A stretch of 64,000 bases of DNA, taken from Flavonifractor sp. An10. GTDB lineage: Bacteria; Bacillota; Clostridia; Oscillospirales; Oscillospiraceae. The position numbers and the translations under genes were made by a program. The DNA is taken from contig NZ_NFMB01000010.1 in the NCBI RefSeq assembly GCF_002161215.1, forward strand, positions 124,001-188,000. The letters run 5' to 3'. Shown in pieces: positions 44,667 through 53,056 of the stretch (positions within the stretch are counted from its first letter, which is position 1; the number at the start of each line of letters is the position of its first letter). The notes beneath the pieces are model-generated. The model had not been told where the DNA came from and did no database searches. It was given only the letters and a program-made list of their open reading frames with translations.

Positions 44667-46219
44667 TGTATAAATTAGGAATTGACGTGGGCGGCACCAA
44701 TACCGACGCGGTGCTCATTGACGAAAACCTCAGGGTTGTGGCCAGCGTAAAGCGCCACACCACCCCCGACGCCTACGACGGCATCCTGGACGCCGTCCGC
44801 GCGGTGCTGGAGGAGTCCGGCGTGGATCGCAGGGAGATCGGCCAGGCCATGCTGGGCACCACCCAGTGCACCAACGCCATTGTGGAGCGCCGCCACCTGG
44901 CCCCCATCGGCGTGCTGCGCATCGGCGCCCCCGCCACGGTGGGCATCCCGCCCATGGTGGACTGGGCGGAGGATCTGCGCTCCATCGCCGTGGACACCGC
45001 CGTCATCGGCGGCGGCTTTGAGTACGACGGCAAGGAGCTGGCCCCCTTTGACGAGGAGGCGGCCCGCGCCTTCTTCCAGGGGCTGAAGGCCAAAGGGGTG
45101 CGCTCGGTGGCCATCTCCTGCGTGTTCTCCACCGTCCGGGACGACCACGAGCGGGCGGCCGCCAGGCTGTGCCGCGAGGTGATGGGGGAGGACGTCCACG
45201 TGTCCGTCTCCAGCGAGATCGGCTCCATGGGCCTCATTGAGCGGGAGAACGCCACCATCCTCAACGCCGCGCTCTACCAGGTGGCCCACTCCTTCACCGA
45301 GGGCTTCGCCCGCTCCCTGGCCGACCTGGGGGTCACCAATGCCCAGGTCTACCTCTCCCAGAACGACGGCACCCTCATGACCATGGACTACGCCCGGCGC
45401 TACCCCATCCTCACCATCGCCTGCGGCCCCACCAACTCCATCCGGGGGGCCAGCTATCTCAGCCGCCTGCGGGATGCCATCGTCATCGACGTGGGGGGCA
45501 CCACTACCGATCTGGGCGTGATCCAGCACGGCTTCCCCCGGGAGTCCGGCGTGGCGGTGACCATCGGCGGGGTGCGCACCAACTTCCGTATGCCCGACGT
45601 GGTGTCCATCGGTCTGGGCGGCGGCTCCATCGTGCGGCAGCAGCCCGACGGCACGGTCACCGTGGGCCCGGACTCGGTGGGCTACCGGATCACCGAGGAG
45701 GCCCTGTGCTTCGGCGGCGCCGTCTGTACCGCCACCGACATCGCCGTGCGGCTGGGCATGACGGAGCTGGGCGACCGGGAGAAGGTCATGAGCCTGGACG
45801 AGGGCTTCGCCCGCAAGGCCCTGGCGGCCATCACCACCCTGGCGGAGGACGCCCTGGACGCCATGAAGGTGTCCGCCGGCGACGTGGATGTGATCCTGGT
45901 GGGCGGCGGCTCCATCATCCTGCCGGAGAAGCTCTCCGGCGCCCGCAGCGTGGCCAAGCCCGCCGAGGGCGGCGTGGCCAACGCCATCGGCTCGGCCATC
46001 TCCAAGGTGTCCGGCACCTGCGAGAAGCTGGTGGACTACAACGAGCTCCCCCGGGAGCAGGCCCTGGAGCAGCTCAAGGCCGAGGCCGTGGAGCTGGCGG
46101 TGCAGGCCGGCGCCGTCCGGGAGACCGTGGAGATCATCGACGTGGAGGACGTGCCCCTGCAGTACTACCCCGGCAATACCTGCCGGGTGAAGATCAAGGC
46201 CGCCGGGGATCTGGCGTAA
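44666..46219 (+). CDS. Hydantoinase/oxoprolinase-family protein (HyuA-like)
   Basis: 517 aa. ASKHA-type ATPase fold: N-terminal YKLGIDVGGTNTDAVLID and the second phosphate loop VIDVGGTTTDLGVI (about residue 275), with GLGGGSIV and ILVGGGSIILP near the end. HyuA-type enzymes use ATP to open cyclic amides such as hydantoins or 5-oxoproline. It is short compared with full oxoprolinases, and no HyuB is present; DUF917 may take that place. Start ATG 44666 overlaps the DUF917 stop. Confidence 0.92.
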   Translation: MYKLGIDVGGTNTDAVLIDENLRVVASVKRHTTPDAYDGILDAVRAVLEESGVDRREIGQAMLGTTQCTNAIVERRHLAPIGVLRIGAPATVGIPPMVDWAEDLRSIAVDTAVIGGGFEYDGKELAPFDEEAARAFFQGLKAKGVRSVAISCVFSTVRDDHERAAARLCREVMGEDVHVSVSSEIGSMGLIERENATILNAALYQVAHSFTEGFARSLADLGVTNAQVYLSQNDGTLMTMDYARRYPILTIACGPTNSIRGASYLSRLRDAIVIDVGGTTTDLGVIQHGFPRESGVAVTIGGVRTNFRMPDVVSIGLGGGSIVRQQPDGTVTVGPDSVGYRITEEALCFGGAVCTATDIAVRLGMTELGDREKVMSLDEGFARKALAAITTLAEDALDAMKVSAGDVDVILVGGGSIILPEKLSGARSVAKPAEGGVANAIGSAISKVSGTCEKLVDYNELPREQALEQLKAEAVELAVQAGAVRETVEIIDVEDVPLQYYPGNTCRVKIKAAGDLA

Positions 46220-46266
46220 GACCATGGAGTCCCGCCGGGCTGCGTGAACATTCATTCCAAGCTATA

Positions 46267-46294
46267 CCTCCCCGGCTCAATTGAGTCGGGGAGG
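46267..46294 (+). terminator. Intrinsic terminator after the catabolic operon
   Basis: CCTCCCCGGCTCAA pairs with TTGAGTCGGGGAGG (one mismatch), followed by TTCCTT. It marks the end of core DNA before the second mobile region. Confidence 0.7.
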
Positions 46295-46341
46295 TTCCTT
46301 ACTGTCTGTGCCGTCTCTGTGTGTTATGCTCAGAGCTGGCA

Positions 46342-46592
46342 TCAGATGCAGAAGCATACGTACAAGGGCACCGTGTCCGTTTTCCATGTCAAATTTTTTG
46401 TGGACAGCTTGGCGGCGTACTCCGGTTGAAAGGCCTTTTGATATCGCCGCTGTCCTGGCTGGAGAAACTGGACAGGGTGTCGTAGAGCTGTCTGGGGCCG
46501 TCCACATGTGCGCTTTTTACCTCCACGCTCTGTCCTTTCGCCTTCTGTCTGCAATCCGTTTTGACAAACTTCAGCAGTTCTGATGCCGGCAT
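46342..46592 (-). pseudogene. Chimeric remnant: AlbA_2 start joined to DUF4143 ATPase end
   Basis: The first 50 residues (MPASELLKFVKTDCRQKAKG..., EVKSAHVDGPRQLYDTLSSFS) are the start of an AlbA_2-domain protein. After SQDSGDI the DNA switches, in another frame, to the 3' end of an ATPase like the one at 34234 (YQKAFQPEYAAKLSTKNL ... VPLYVCFCI). A deletion has fused two neighbouring genes. The same two genes occur, less deleted, at 32768 and 34234. Confidence 0.65.
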
Positions 46593-46648
46593 GGGATGTC
46601 CTTCCTATTTTGCTTTACAAAATCAAAGGCTGATTTTCAAAATAAGTC

Positions 46649-46682
46649 GGGAGGGATTACGGTTCAGACCGTAATCCCTCCC
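46649..46682 (-). terminator. Terminator of the second serine recombinase
   Basis: 14-bp perfect arms (46649-46662, 46669-46682), 6-base loop; overlaps the recombinase stop codon. Same hairpin as at 32634-32667. Confidence 0.75.
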
Positions 46683-48223
46683 TCTGCCTCCAGAAGTCCA
46701 AGCTCATTGGAGAAGGTGTACGTAATCTCAACGTGTCCGTCCTCGAAGATTCGGATCTGCTTAATCGTCTCCGCCACAGTGACGCGATCCAGTTCGGTCA
46801 GCTTCCCATAGCGGAGCAGTGCCTCCACCCAGGGGTGGTGCAGCGGGTCGGACTCTCCGGCCTGGGCGAGTTGCTCCAGCTGGGCGTTGAGCGTTTTCTC
46901 CTGGCGCTCATAGTCCTCCCGGTAACGGAGATAGTCCTCCCGGCCCAGCAGGCCGTCCTGGTAGTCCTCATAGGCGCGCTTTTTGCGTTCCTGTATCCGC
47001 TCCAGCCTGATCTCCAGCCGGCTTTGCTCCGCCTGAACACTTCGCCGGGGACCCTCCACCCGCTCGTCGGCCAGCTTCTTCCAGTCCTGAACGGCGGCAA
47101 TGATGCGGTTGAGATCCGCCAACACGATCTCCTCCAGCACCTTGTGGGAGATACTGTGCTTGCTGCACACGGTGGGGCCATAGCGCTTGTAGGAGCCGCA
47201 GCTGTAGTAGATGCCGCCGTCGCTCCGGGTCTTGACCATGGCCCGCCCGCAGTCTCCGCAGCGGAGGAAGCCGGCAAAGGGGCTCTGGTTCTGCTCAAAA
47301 TTCAACTGGCGGGTCCGCTTGCCCAGCAGTTCCTGCACCCGCTCCCACTGAGCACGGTCAATGATGGCCTCGTGGGTGTGTGGAACCACCGTCCAGTCTG
47401 CCCGCGCCTTCTGCTTTGCCTTGCCGTGCATGGTGGGGCGTAAGGCGCGCCCCTGTTCCATATCCCCCGCATACATCTGGTTCTGCAGGATCCGGTGGAC
47501 CGTGGCGTAGGTCCAGTAGGTGGTCTGTCCCAGCCGCCGGCCGTTGTGGTAGCGCTCACCGGAGAGCCGCTTGTACTCACTGGGGCTGGGAACCCCCTCC
47601 GCATTGAGCAGCTTGGCGATCCTGACTTTTCCCTCGCCCTGCTCAAAGAGGTCGAAGATCCGCTGTACCACCTGGGCCGCCGGAGGGTCAATCAACAAAT
47701 GGTTGTGGTTGTCCGGGTCCTTCTGGTATCCGTAGCTGGCGAAGGCCCCCACAAACTCCCCCCGCCGCTGCTTGGTGTGGATGGCGGAGCGCACCTTGTC
47801 CGAGATGTCCCGGGCGTATTGGGTGTTGAACAGGTTCTTCATGGGCAGGAGCATATCATAGCGCCCCCGCTCGCTGTCCACGTGGTCGTTGGCAGCGATG
47901 AAGCGCACCCCCTGGGCGGGGAAGACCTTCTCCAGATAGCGCCCCATTTCGATGTAGTCCCGACCGAAGCGGGACAGATCCTTCACCAGCACACAGTTGA
48001 CCTTCCCTTGATGGATGTCCTCCTCCATGCGGCGGAAGGCGGGGCGGTCAAAGTTGGTGCCGGTATAGCCGTCGTCCGCATAGTAGTCCGCCAGTTCTAG
48101 CTCCGGATGCTCCGCCAGATACTGCTCCAGCTGCTTGTGCTGGTTGGCAATGCTGTCGCTCTCCGCCTTGTCGCCGTCCTCCCGGGACAGGCGCAGATAC
48201 GCCGCCGTCCTCCAGGTTTCCAT
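46664..48223 (-). CDS. Large serine recombinase, second copy
   Basis: 519 aa from ATG 48223, which has AAAGGAGGTGGGGC upstream. It differs from the copy at 27322 at roughly 20 positions and has six extra C-terminal residues (EGGITV). Catalytic Ser (YLRLSRED), zinc ribbon and coiled coil are all present, so it is probably active. It is preceded by the same kind of small gene (48270-48389). The two copies are inverted relative to each other, 17.8 kb apart. Confidence 0.95.
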   Translation of the reverse strand: METWRTAAYLRLSREDGDKAESDSIANQHKQLEQYLAEHPELELADYYADDGYTGTNFDRPAFRRMEEDIHQGKVNCVLVKDLSRFGRDYIEMGRYLEKVFPAQGVRFIAANDHVDSERGRYDMLLPMKNLFNTQYARDISDKVRSAIHTKQRRGEFVGAFASYGYQKDPDNHNHLLIDPPAAQVVQRIFDLFEQGEGKVRIAKLLNAEGVPSPSEYKRLSGERYHNGRRLGQTTYWTYATVHRILQNQMYAGDMEQGRALRPTMHGKAKQKARADWTVVPHTHEAIIDRAQWERVQELLGKRTRQLNFEQNQSPFAGFLRCGDCGRAMVKTRSDGGIYYSCGSYKRYGPTVCSKHSISHKVLEEIVLADLNRIIAAVQDWKKLADERVEGPRRSVQAEQSRLEIRLERIQERKKRAYEDYQDGLLGREDYLRYREDYERQEKTLNAQLEQLAQAGESDPLHHPWVEALLRYGKLTELDRVTVAETIKQIRIFEDGHVEITYTFSNELGLLEAEGGITV

Positions 48224-48269
48224 GACCGCCCCACCTCCTTTCTGCCACAATGTCGTTATGTACCGGGGC

Positions 48270-48389
48270 TTACTTGCTGTGGGCCTGGATCAGGGCCCGG
48301 AGCAACTCCTCCGGGCTCTTGTCCCCCTCAAAGCAGCGGGAGATCCGCCAAGCATCGTTTCTGTTGTTCTGAGCGGCCTGCGGTGCCAT
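48270..48389 (-). CDS. 39-aa small protein upstream of the serine recombinase
   Basis: GAAAGGAGGTGG precedes ATG 48389. The C-terminal half, SRCFEGDKSPEELLRALIQA, matches the 41-aa protein at 27156-27281 with conservative changes; the N-terminal half differs. This protein-level conservation beside both recombinases supports a real gene. Function unknown. Confidence 0.7.
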   Translation of the reverse strand: MAPQAAQNNRNDAWRISRCFEGDKSPEELLRALIQAHSK

Positions 48390-48519
48390 AGCAGCCACCT
48401 CCTTTCTGTGTCAGGATACTCCATGGTATGGGCCTGCTGGGGCCGGTATGCAACCCCGGCAGGCCCATACAAGTGAGATCATGACTTAATGATGCGCCCA
48501 GGGGTGGAAACCATTTCGT

Positions 48520-48726
48520 TCAGCCGGCAGTGTTCCGGCAGCAGGCACCCGGCGGGGCGGCCTCAGTGAGACGCTCTGGGAGGGACACCTCGGCGGATTC
48601 AAAGTCCCCGAACTCCAGGATGAAGACCTCGCCGCACATATAATGCCCACACAGAAGGGCGTTCGCATAGGCGCCGGTGATAATACCGCCGTTTTCCTCA
48701 GCGGTTACATAGTAGGACTCTTTCAT
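48520..48726 (-). CDS. 68-aa protein of unknown function
   Basis: CAGGAGG lies 7 bases ahead of the ATG at 48726. The product (MKESYYVTAEENGGIITGAYANALLCGHYMC...) is small and acidic, with no recognised domain. Strand and spacing suit the recombinase module. Confidence 0.5.
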   Translation of the reverse strand: MKESYYVTAEENGGIITGAYANALLCGHYMCGEVFILEFGDFESAEVSLPERLTEAAPPGACCRNTAG

Positions 48727-49214
48727 ATTGGCCTCCTGTCGTTTCGTGTCAAGGTGTGAGATAGACAGGGAATAACCGCCTGCTGCCGGCTACGTTCAGC
48801 GTTATCCCTGAGATGGTTGCTGCTGTTCAAACCGATCAGCCCGTCCGGACGCGATCAGTATAGCAGCGAGGGGTACAACTGGTCTTCAACTTAGCGGTCT
48901 GATTTGAGAGAAAAAACTGGTCCGCATCTCACAGGATGCGGACCAGTAGGTCAAGTCATATAAGAGAGTAAAAGGCAGCAAAAAACCGGGCGGGAAGGCA
49001 GATCTTCCCGTCCGGTGGTCTTTTGGCCAAACGCGAGCCCAGCACAGCGGGTCGCGTTTGGAAACGGAGGCACAGTGAAAGGAGCGAGCTTTGCCCGCCA
49101 GGGTGAAGCGAGTGATCTGGAACTTGTGCCGACGTGGGTCACGGTGTGGGTCAGATTTTTGGTCGTGTCAAGAATTTTTCGCACTTTAGTTCGCAGACTC
49201 TGCCGTAAATGAAG
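48727..49214. other. Non-coding region with hairpins, IS256 3' flank
   Basis: No supported gene. A strong hairpin lies at about 48915-48946 (ACTGGTCCGCATC/GATGCGGACCAGT). Near 49007-49075 are shorter inverted segments (GGGCGGGAAG/CTTCCCGTCC; CCAAACGCGA/TCGCGTTTGG). The last 50 bases (GTCAAGAATTTTTCGCAC...) adjoin the transposase 3' end and may be the IS256-type terminal repeat. Confidence 0.45.
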
Positions 49215-49934
49215 TCAGCCAGCAATGGAGGCATCCTCCAAGGTCGCCTCCAGGTGCTTCATGTTCATGTACTTCTTGTTGCCCCACTGAGTACCGGCTA
49301 CATGGCGCAGCCGGGCACAAACCAGCATTAGAGCTGAGTTGCCGTCCGGGAAGCTGCCAACCACACGGGTACGGCGGCGGATCTCTCGGTTCAGCCTCTC
49401 AATCACATTATTGGTACGGATACGGGTCCAGTGCTCACTGGGAAAATCGCAATAGGTCAGCGTTTCCTCAATGCCATTCTCCACCTTCTGGGCGGCCTCT
49501 TTCAGTTTCATGGAGCGCAGTTCCTCCACCACGGCCTTGGCCTTTTCCCGGGCAGCTTTCTTGCTCTCCTGAGCATGGATCGCCTTGAGCATTTTGGCTA
49601 CCAGCTTCACCTTAGAGCGAGGTGTGACCGAGAACACATTACGGTAAAAGTGGACGGTACAACGCTGGTATTTGGCCTCAGGAAACACTTCTCCCACAGC
49701 TTCCAGCATGCCAAGGCACTTGTCGCCAACAATGAGCTTCACGCCATCCAGGCCACGGCTATGCAGCCACTGGAAGAAACTGACCCAGCTGGCTTTGTCC
49801 TCCTTCATACCCTCGGCAGCGCCAAGAACCTCACGATATCCGTCCTCATTGACCGCAATCGCCACCAGAATAGCCACATTTTCAAACTCTCCACCCCCGG
49901 AACGAGTTGTCAAGGACTTTTTAATCAAATTCAC
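49215..49934 (-). pseudogene. IS256 (Mutator)-family transposase, 5'-truncated
   Basis: About 230 residues of the C-terminal two thirds: GGEFENVAILVAIAVNEDGYREVLG, WLHSRGLDGVKLIVGDKCLGML, YQRCTVHFYRNVFS, WTRIRTNNVIERLNREIRRR. The N-terminal about 160 residues, including the first catalytic Asp, are missing; the DNA upstream of GGGEF is unrelated. Full transposases are about 400 aa, so this one is dead. Confidence 0.85.
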
Positions 49935-49995
49935 AGAAAAGCCACAAAAAAGTGCCAGGAAGCACTTTCATGCTCCTGACACTCAGGCAGGCGGG

Positions 49996-50367
49996 TCACT
50001 TGCGGCCACTTAATAGCTCATCGCAAAGATACGCATATTCCGGCAACTGGTCGATATAGGGTTTCCAGCGCCGCTTAATCTCGGCCAGTTCCAGCGGGTC
50101 GGCTTCTTCTATCGCGTGGTCGTTGCCTGTCATATACAGAACATCCATCGCAACATCATCCAGGCACTCGTGACAGAGATCGGCGGCAGACTCTATCCTC
50201 CTTCCGGTATCAACATAAAGCGGGTTTAGGCCAATCGCCAGCCAGACAAAGCCCACTTTATCAGACCATAGCAGTTCAAAATTAGTGCTTTGTTGAAGAT
50301 GCTCGGCAAACACCTTTCGTACCCGTTCAATCTCAGTTTTCTCTTTTTCTGTGTACAGCATTTTCAT
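49996..50367 (-). CDS. 123-aa protein of unknown function
   Basis: Soluble, acidic, helical protein (MKMLYTEKEKTEIERVRKVFAEHLQQSTNFELLWSDKVG...), not recognised. CAAGGAGGAC precedes the ATG region. It is between the broken transposase and the replication genes. Its N-terminus suggests a complete small gene. Confidence 0.6.
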   Translation of the reverse strand: MKMLYTEKEKTEIERVRKVFAEHLQQSTNFELLWSDKVGFVWLAIGLNPLYVDTGRRIESAADLCHECLDDVAMDVLYMTGNDHAIEEADPLELAEIKRRWKPYIDQLPEYAYLCDELLSGRK

Positions 50368-50439
50368 GTCCTCCTTGGCTAAAAGTTTTGATGTGTACCA
50401 TCATCAGTTTAACACAAGGCGGCTGGCTTTATCAGCCGG

Positions 50440-50631
50440 TCACATCTGCTGTATCTCGTTTTTGAGCATACGCTTGATTTTGTCGCTCATGGTTTCAGTG
50501 CTGGTATTGCTGAAATGGACGCGCACCTTGTAGGTGGTCTTGCCGATTTTCTTTACCAGCGCGGGGGCGTCCTCCGGCGCTCTGGCCGGAGTGGTGTCTG
50601 CGGTCTGCATGGTACGGGTTTCTTCGCTCAT
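50440..50631 (-). CDS. tnpW: TnpW-family transposon protein
   Basis: 63 aa. The conserved C-terminus VKKIGKTTYKVRVHFSNTS plus KIKRMLKNEI is characteristic of TnpW of Tn4451-like elements, whose role is unknown. ATG 50631 has GAAAGGAG 6 bases upstream; the frame extends further without conserved sequence. Confidence 0.85.
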   Translation of the reverse strand: MSEETRTMQTADTTPARAPEDAPALVKKIGKTTYKVRVHFSNTSTETMSDKIKRMLKNEIQQM

Positions 50632-50674
50632 GGCGCTCCTTTCTCCGGGCGGGGCTGCGCCGTCCGGCAAAAAA

Positions 50675-51538
50675 TTACTCATGCTTACGGTTTACAATGT
50701 CTTTCGCCGCCTGCTTGGTGGCTCCGGCGTTTTCCTCCCGGAAGTTCTTCCCGGCAAAGAGGATCGGGGCGCACCGTTCCAGGATACGGTCATAGATACG
50801 GGCGTGGGCCAGGTCGGGCGGGTTCTTGAGTTCGTCCAGCTTCAAGTTGGTGGTGATTATCATGGGCCTGCGGCTGCGGTAGCGGCTGTCAATGACGAAA
50901 AACATCTGCTCCATCGCATACTCGGTACTGCGCTCCACACCCAAATCGTCAATGATGAGCAGGTCGTACTCGTCAAAGCTGGCGATAAAGTCGGCCCTGT
51001 CCTCGGAGAACATCCCTGTCAGGCGGTTCAGGATAGTGGGAAAGTTCGTCATCAGCACCGGCACATCCCGGTCAAGCAGGGCGTTGGCGATACAACCGGC
51101 GAAAAAGGACTTGCCGGTTCCCACATCCCCGAATAGCAGCAGGCCGGTGTTGTTCCTGTATGCCTCCTTCCAGTTCTCTACATAGGCGCGGGCCTTGTCC
51201 ATCAGGGGATTTTGGCCGTTGTCATTGGCAAAGGTGTAGTCGTACAGATAGCGGTCTTGCAGGCCCTGGGCTTTCCGGCGCTTGATTCGCTCCATGCGGC
51301 GCTGCCGTTCCTCGGCGGCCTTGCGCTGTTCCTCGGCCTCCCGCTGACACTGGCAGATACAGCGGGGCATGAAGTAGCCGGGTTTCCCAAAGCATGGCAC
51401 AACGGTCTGCCTCTGGCCGCCGCACCTCTTACAGTGAATGAGGCCGTCTGCCGGGTCTATGTACTCGTCCCCGGCCAGTTCCACACCGGCGGCTGCCTTG
51501 TCGATCAGCGCCCGGATTTCTGCGGTAATCTCAATCAT
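50675..51538 (-). CDS. DnaC/IstB-like ATP-binding helicase loader
   Basis: 287 aa. An N-terminal zinc-finger part (CKRCGGQ ... CFGKPGYFMPRCICQC), a coiled coil, and a C-terminal AAA+ domain with Walker A LLFGDVGTGKSFFAG and Walker B LLIIDDLGVER. It probably loads the replicative helicase at the element's origin. Its start overlaps by 4 bases the end of the replisome organiser gene, a standard phage/plasmid pair. Confidence 0.92.
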   Translation of the reverse strand: MIEITAEIRALIDKAAAGVELAGDEYIDPADGLIHCKRCGGQRQTVVPCFGKPGYFMPRCICQCQREAEEQRKAAEERQRRMERIKRRKAQGLQDRYLYDYTFANDNGQNPLMDKARAYVENWKEAYRNNTGLLLFGDVGTGKSFFAGCIANALLDRDVPVLMTNFPTILNRLTGMFSEDRADFIASFDEYDLLIIDDLGVERSTEYAMEQMFFVIDSRYRSRRPMIITTNLKLDELKNPPDLAHARIYDRILERCAPILFAGKNFREENAGATKQAAKDIVNRKHE

Positions 51539-52287
51539 ACGGTTTCATCCTCCTTTACGCTGTAATCCCGATTGCGAGAGGGCGGGGCTGCTTTCCTGGC
51601 GTCCTCGCTGGCCCAGCGCCGGATGGTGGCGGCGTGGCTCTGATACCGCTTGCCGGTAGAGGCCATGTACTCGGACAGCTTTTCGATGTACTGGCCCCAT
51701 ACGGTGGGAAAGCTGGCCTGCAGGTCTGCCAGTTCCTCGTCTGTCAGGAAAACATTCTGGTAACGGCCATAGGCGCGGGCGCTCTCACTCTCTCTATTCT
51801 CTATACTCTTATCTCTAATATCTAATCTCTTATCTCTATTCTCTGGTGGACAAATGTCCCCCCGGCTATATGGTGGACAAATGTCCGCCCCGCCGGATGG
51901 GAGCAGTTTTTGGCGCTTCAATCGCATACGCTCTTTCTTTTTTCGTTCGCCCTCGGTAGAGGACTGGCCGATCAACAGTTGGATGTCGGCCATGTAGTAG
52001 GCCCCGTCGGTCAAAATCTCCACAAGGCCAAATTCAAGGAACACCTTCAAGGCCCGTTCCACCGTCCCCACCTGATGGCGGGTAAAGGTGGCGATGGTCT
52101 GGGGCGTGTGGGGCAGATGGTCGTTGAGCATGAGGATACCGCCGCTTTTGAGTGACATGAGGTACATTTTCAGCAGCAGATTGGAGTACAGCAGGCCATC
52201 CTGCATACTCTCCAAAATAACCATCGTTTCGCTGTTGTAGAAGTTTTCTTTCAGCTTGAGGTAGTAATATTTTCGGTTGTCTGACAT
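51535..52287 (-). CDS. Phage-type replisome organiser protein
   Basis: 250 aa. The N-terminal half (YYYLKLKENFYNSETMVILESMQDGLLYSNLLLKMYLMSL..., TRHQVGTVERALKVFLEFGLVE) is the winged-helix replisome-organiser domain. The linker (RDKRLDIRDKSIENRESES) is encoded by an AT-rich iteron-like tract. The C-terminal domain (FPTVWGQYIEKLSEYMASTGKRYQSHAATIRRWA) resembles the DnaD/organiser tail. It would bind the origin and recruit the DnaC-like partner downstream. Confidence 0.88.
   Translation of the reverse strand: MSDNRKYYYLKLKENFYNSETMVILESMQDGLLYSNLLLKMYLMSLKSGGILMLNDHLPHTPQTIATFTRHQVGTVERALKVFLEFGLVEILTDGAYYMADIQLLIGQSSTEGERKKKERMRLKRQKLLPSGGADICPPYSRGDICPPENRDKRLDIRDKSIENRESESARAYGRYQNVFLTDEELADLQASFPTVWGQYIEKLSEYMASTGKRYQSHAATIRRWASEDARKAAPPSRNRDYSVKEDETV
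51788..51845. repeat. Iteron-like tract inside the replisome organiser gene, candidate origin
   Basis: Tandem imperfect units of the form TCTCTATTC / TCTTATCTCTAATA within a GC-rich gene: CTATTCTCTA, CTCTTATCTCTAA, ATCTCTTATCTCTATTCTC. Origins lying inside the organiser gene are known from phages such as SPP1 and TP901-1. Confidence 0.5.
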
Positions 52288-52402
52288 AGGATTTCCTCCT
52301 TGGGGTTTGTTTCAGGGGTCTGTACGCCTTTAGAGGGCTGTTTTGGGGGCCAGAGGATAAATCTATCAGGCCCCCAGCGACACCCTCGAAAAAGTCCTTG
52401 AT

Positions 52403-52801
52403 TTACAAGGGTTTTTCAGCCCCTAAATGCGTAGAAAGGTAGTATCTTTTCCGCTGTCGTTCTGCCTCTTTGCGGCGGCGTACCTGAACAGCACATTCCG
52501 GGCAGTATTTGGCCCGGTTGGAGCCGGGGGTGAACAGCGCCCCGCAGACGGCGCACCGCTTGGCGTCCAGGCGGTGGAACAGGGCCGTTTCCAGTTCTCT
52601 GTCCAGCGGCAGCACCGCCGCCCGGAACCACCGGCACAACAGGGAGTAGGAAATGGACTGGACGCAGACACATTCCTCCCCATCATCCAGCGCGATACAG
52701 TTGCCGCCGTCATAGTTGCAGCACTCATGTACCAGCCGCCGCGCTCTGCGGTACTGGCGGTAGTCCATGACGGGGACGGGTTCAGGCTTGCTTTTCTTCA
52801 T
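52403..52801 (-). CDS. Cysteine-rich VLP-domain protein
   Basis: 132 aa. The sequence MDYRQYRRARRLVHECCNYDGGNCIALDD...CVCVQSISYSLLCRWFRAAVLPLD is characteristic of the Cys-rich VLP family found on Firmicutes conjugative and mobilisable elements. A C-terminal zinc-ribbon follows (CAVCGALFTPGSNRAKYCPECA). Function unknown. ATG 52801 is the chosen start; MDYRQ at 52768 is an alternative. Confidence 0.82.
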   Translation of the reverse strand: MKKSKPEPVPVMDYRQYRRARRLVHECCNYDGGNCIALDDGEECVCVQSISYSLLCRWFRAAVLPLDRELETALFHRLDAKRCAVCGALFTPGSNRAKYCPECAVQVRRRKEAERQRKRYYLSTHLGAEKPL

Positions 52802-52958
52802 GCTGGCACTTCCCGCACCCGCCGCAGTTGCCGCAGCCCTGGCAGGCATGGGCCTCCGACTCCGGGCCGGTGGGCGCGTCTGACGGTTCCGGCTGCAAGA
52901 GGGCAAGGGGCAGGCGGATATTCAGGTGAACAGTGACGGGTAAAATAATCTGCTTCAT
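52782..52958 (-). CDS. 58-aa CxxC-rich small protein
   Basis: ATG 52958 follows GGAAGGAG. The product begins MKQIILPVTVHLNIRLPLAL and ends CQGCGNCGGCGKCQHEEKQA, a dense Cys cluster that could bind zinc. It overlaps the VLP gene by 20 bases. A frameshifted copy is at 33158-33300. Confidence 0.65.
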   Translation of the reverse strand: MKQIILPVTVHLNIRLPLALLQPEPSDAPTGPESEAHACQGCGNCGGCGKCQHEEKQA

Positions 52959-53056
52959 AGGGCAATCTCCTTCCGTGAATGAATGTTGACAGTTCTGTGC
53001 AAAGGGTGTCACGAAACATGACACCCCCGTGAGGGGTCGGTAAAACGCCGTACCCT

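Noticed and set aside
48915-49110. Retron or structured non-coding RNA near the IS256 remnant
   Set aside because: Several inverted repeats exist but no reverse transcriptase or other partner gene is nearby; no support beyond hairpins.
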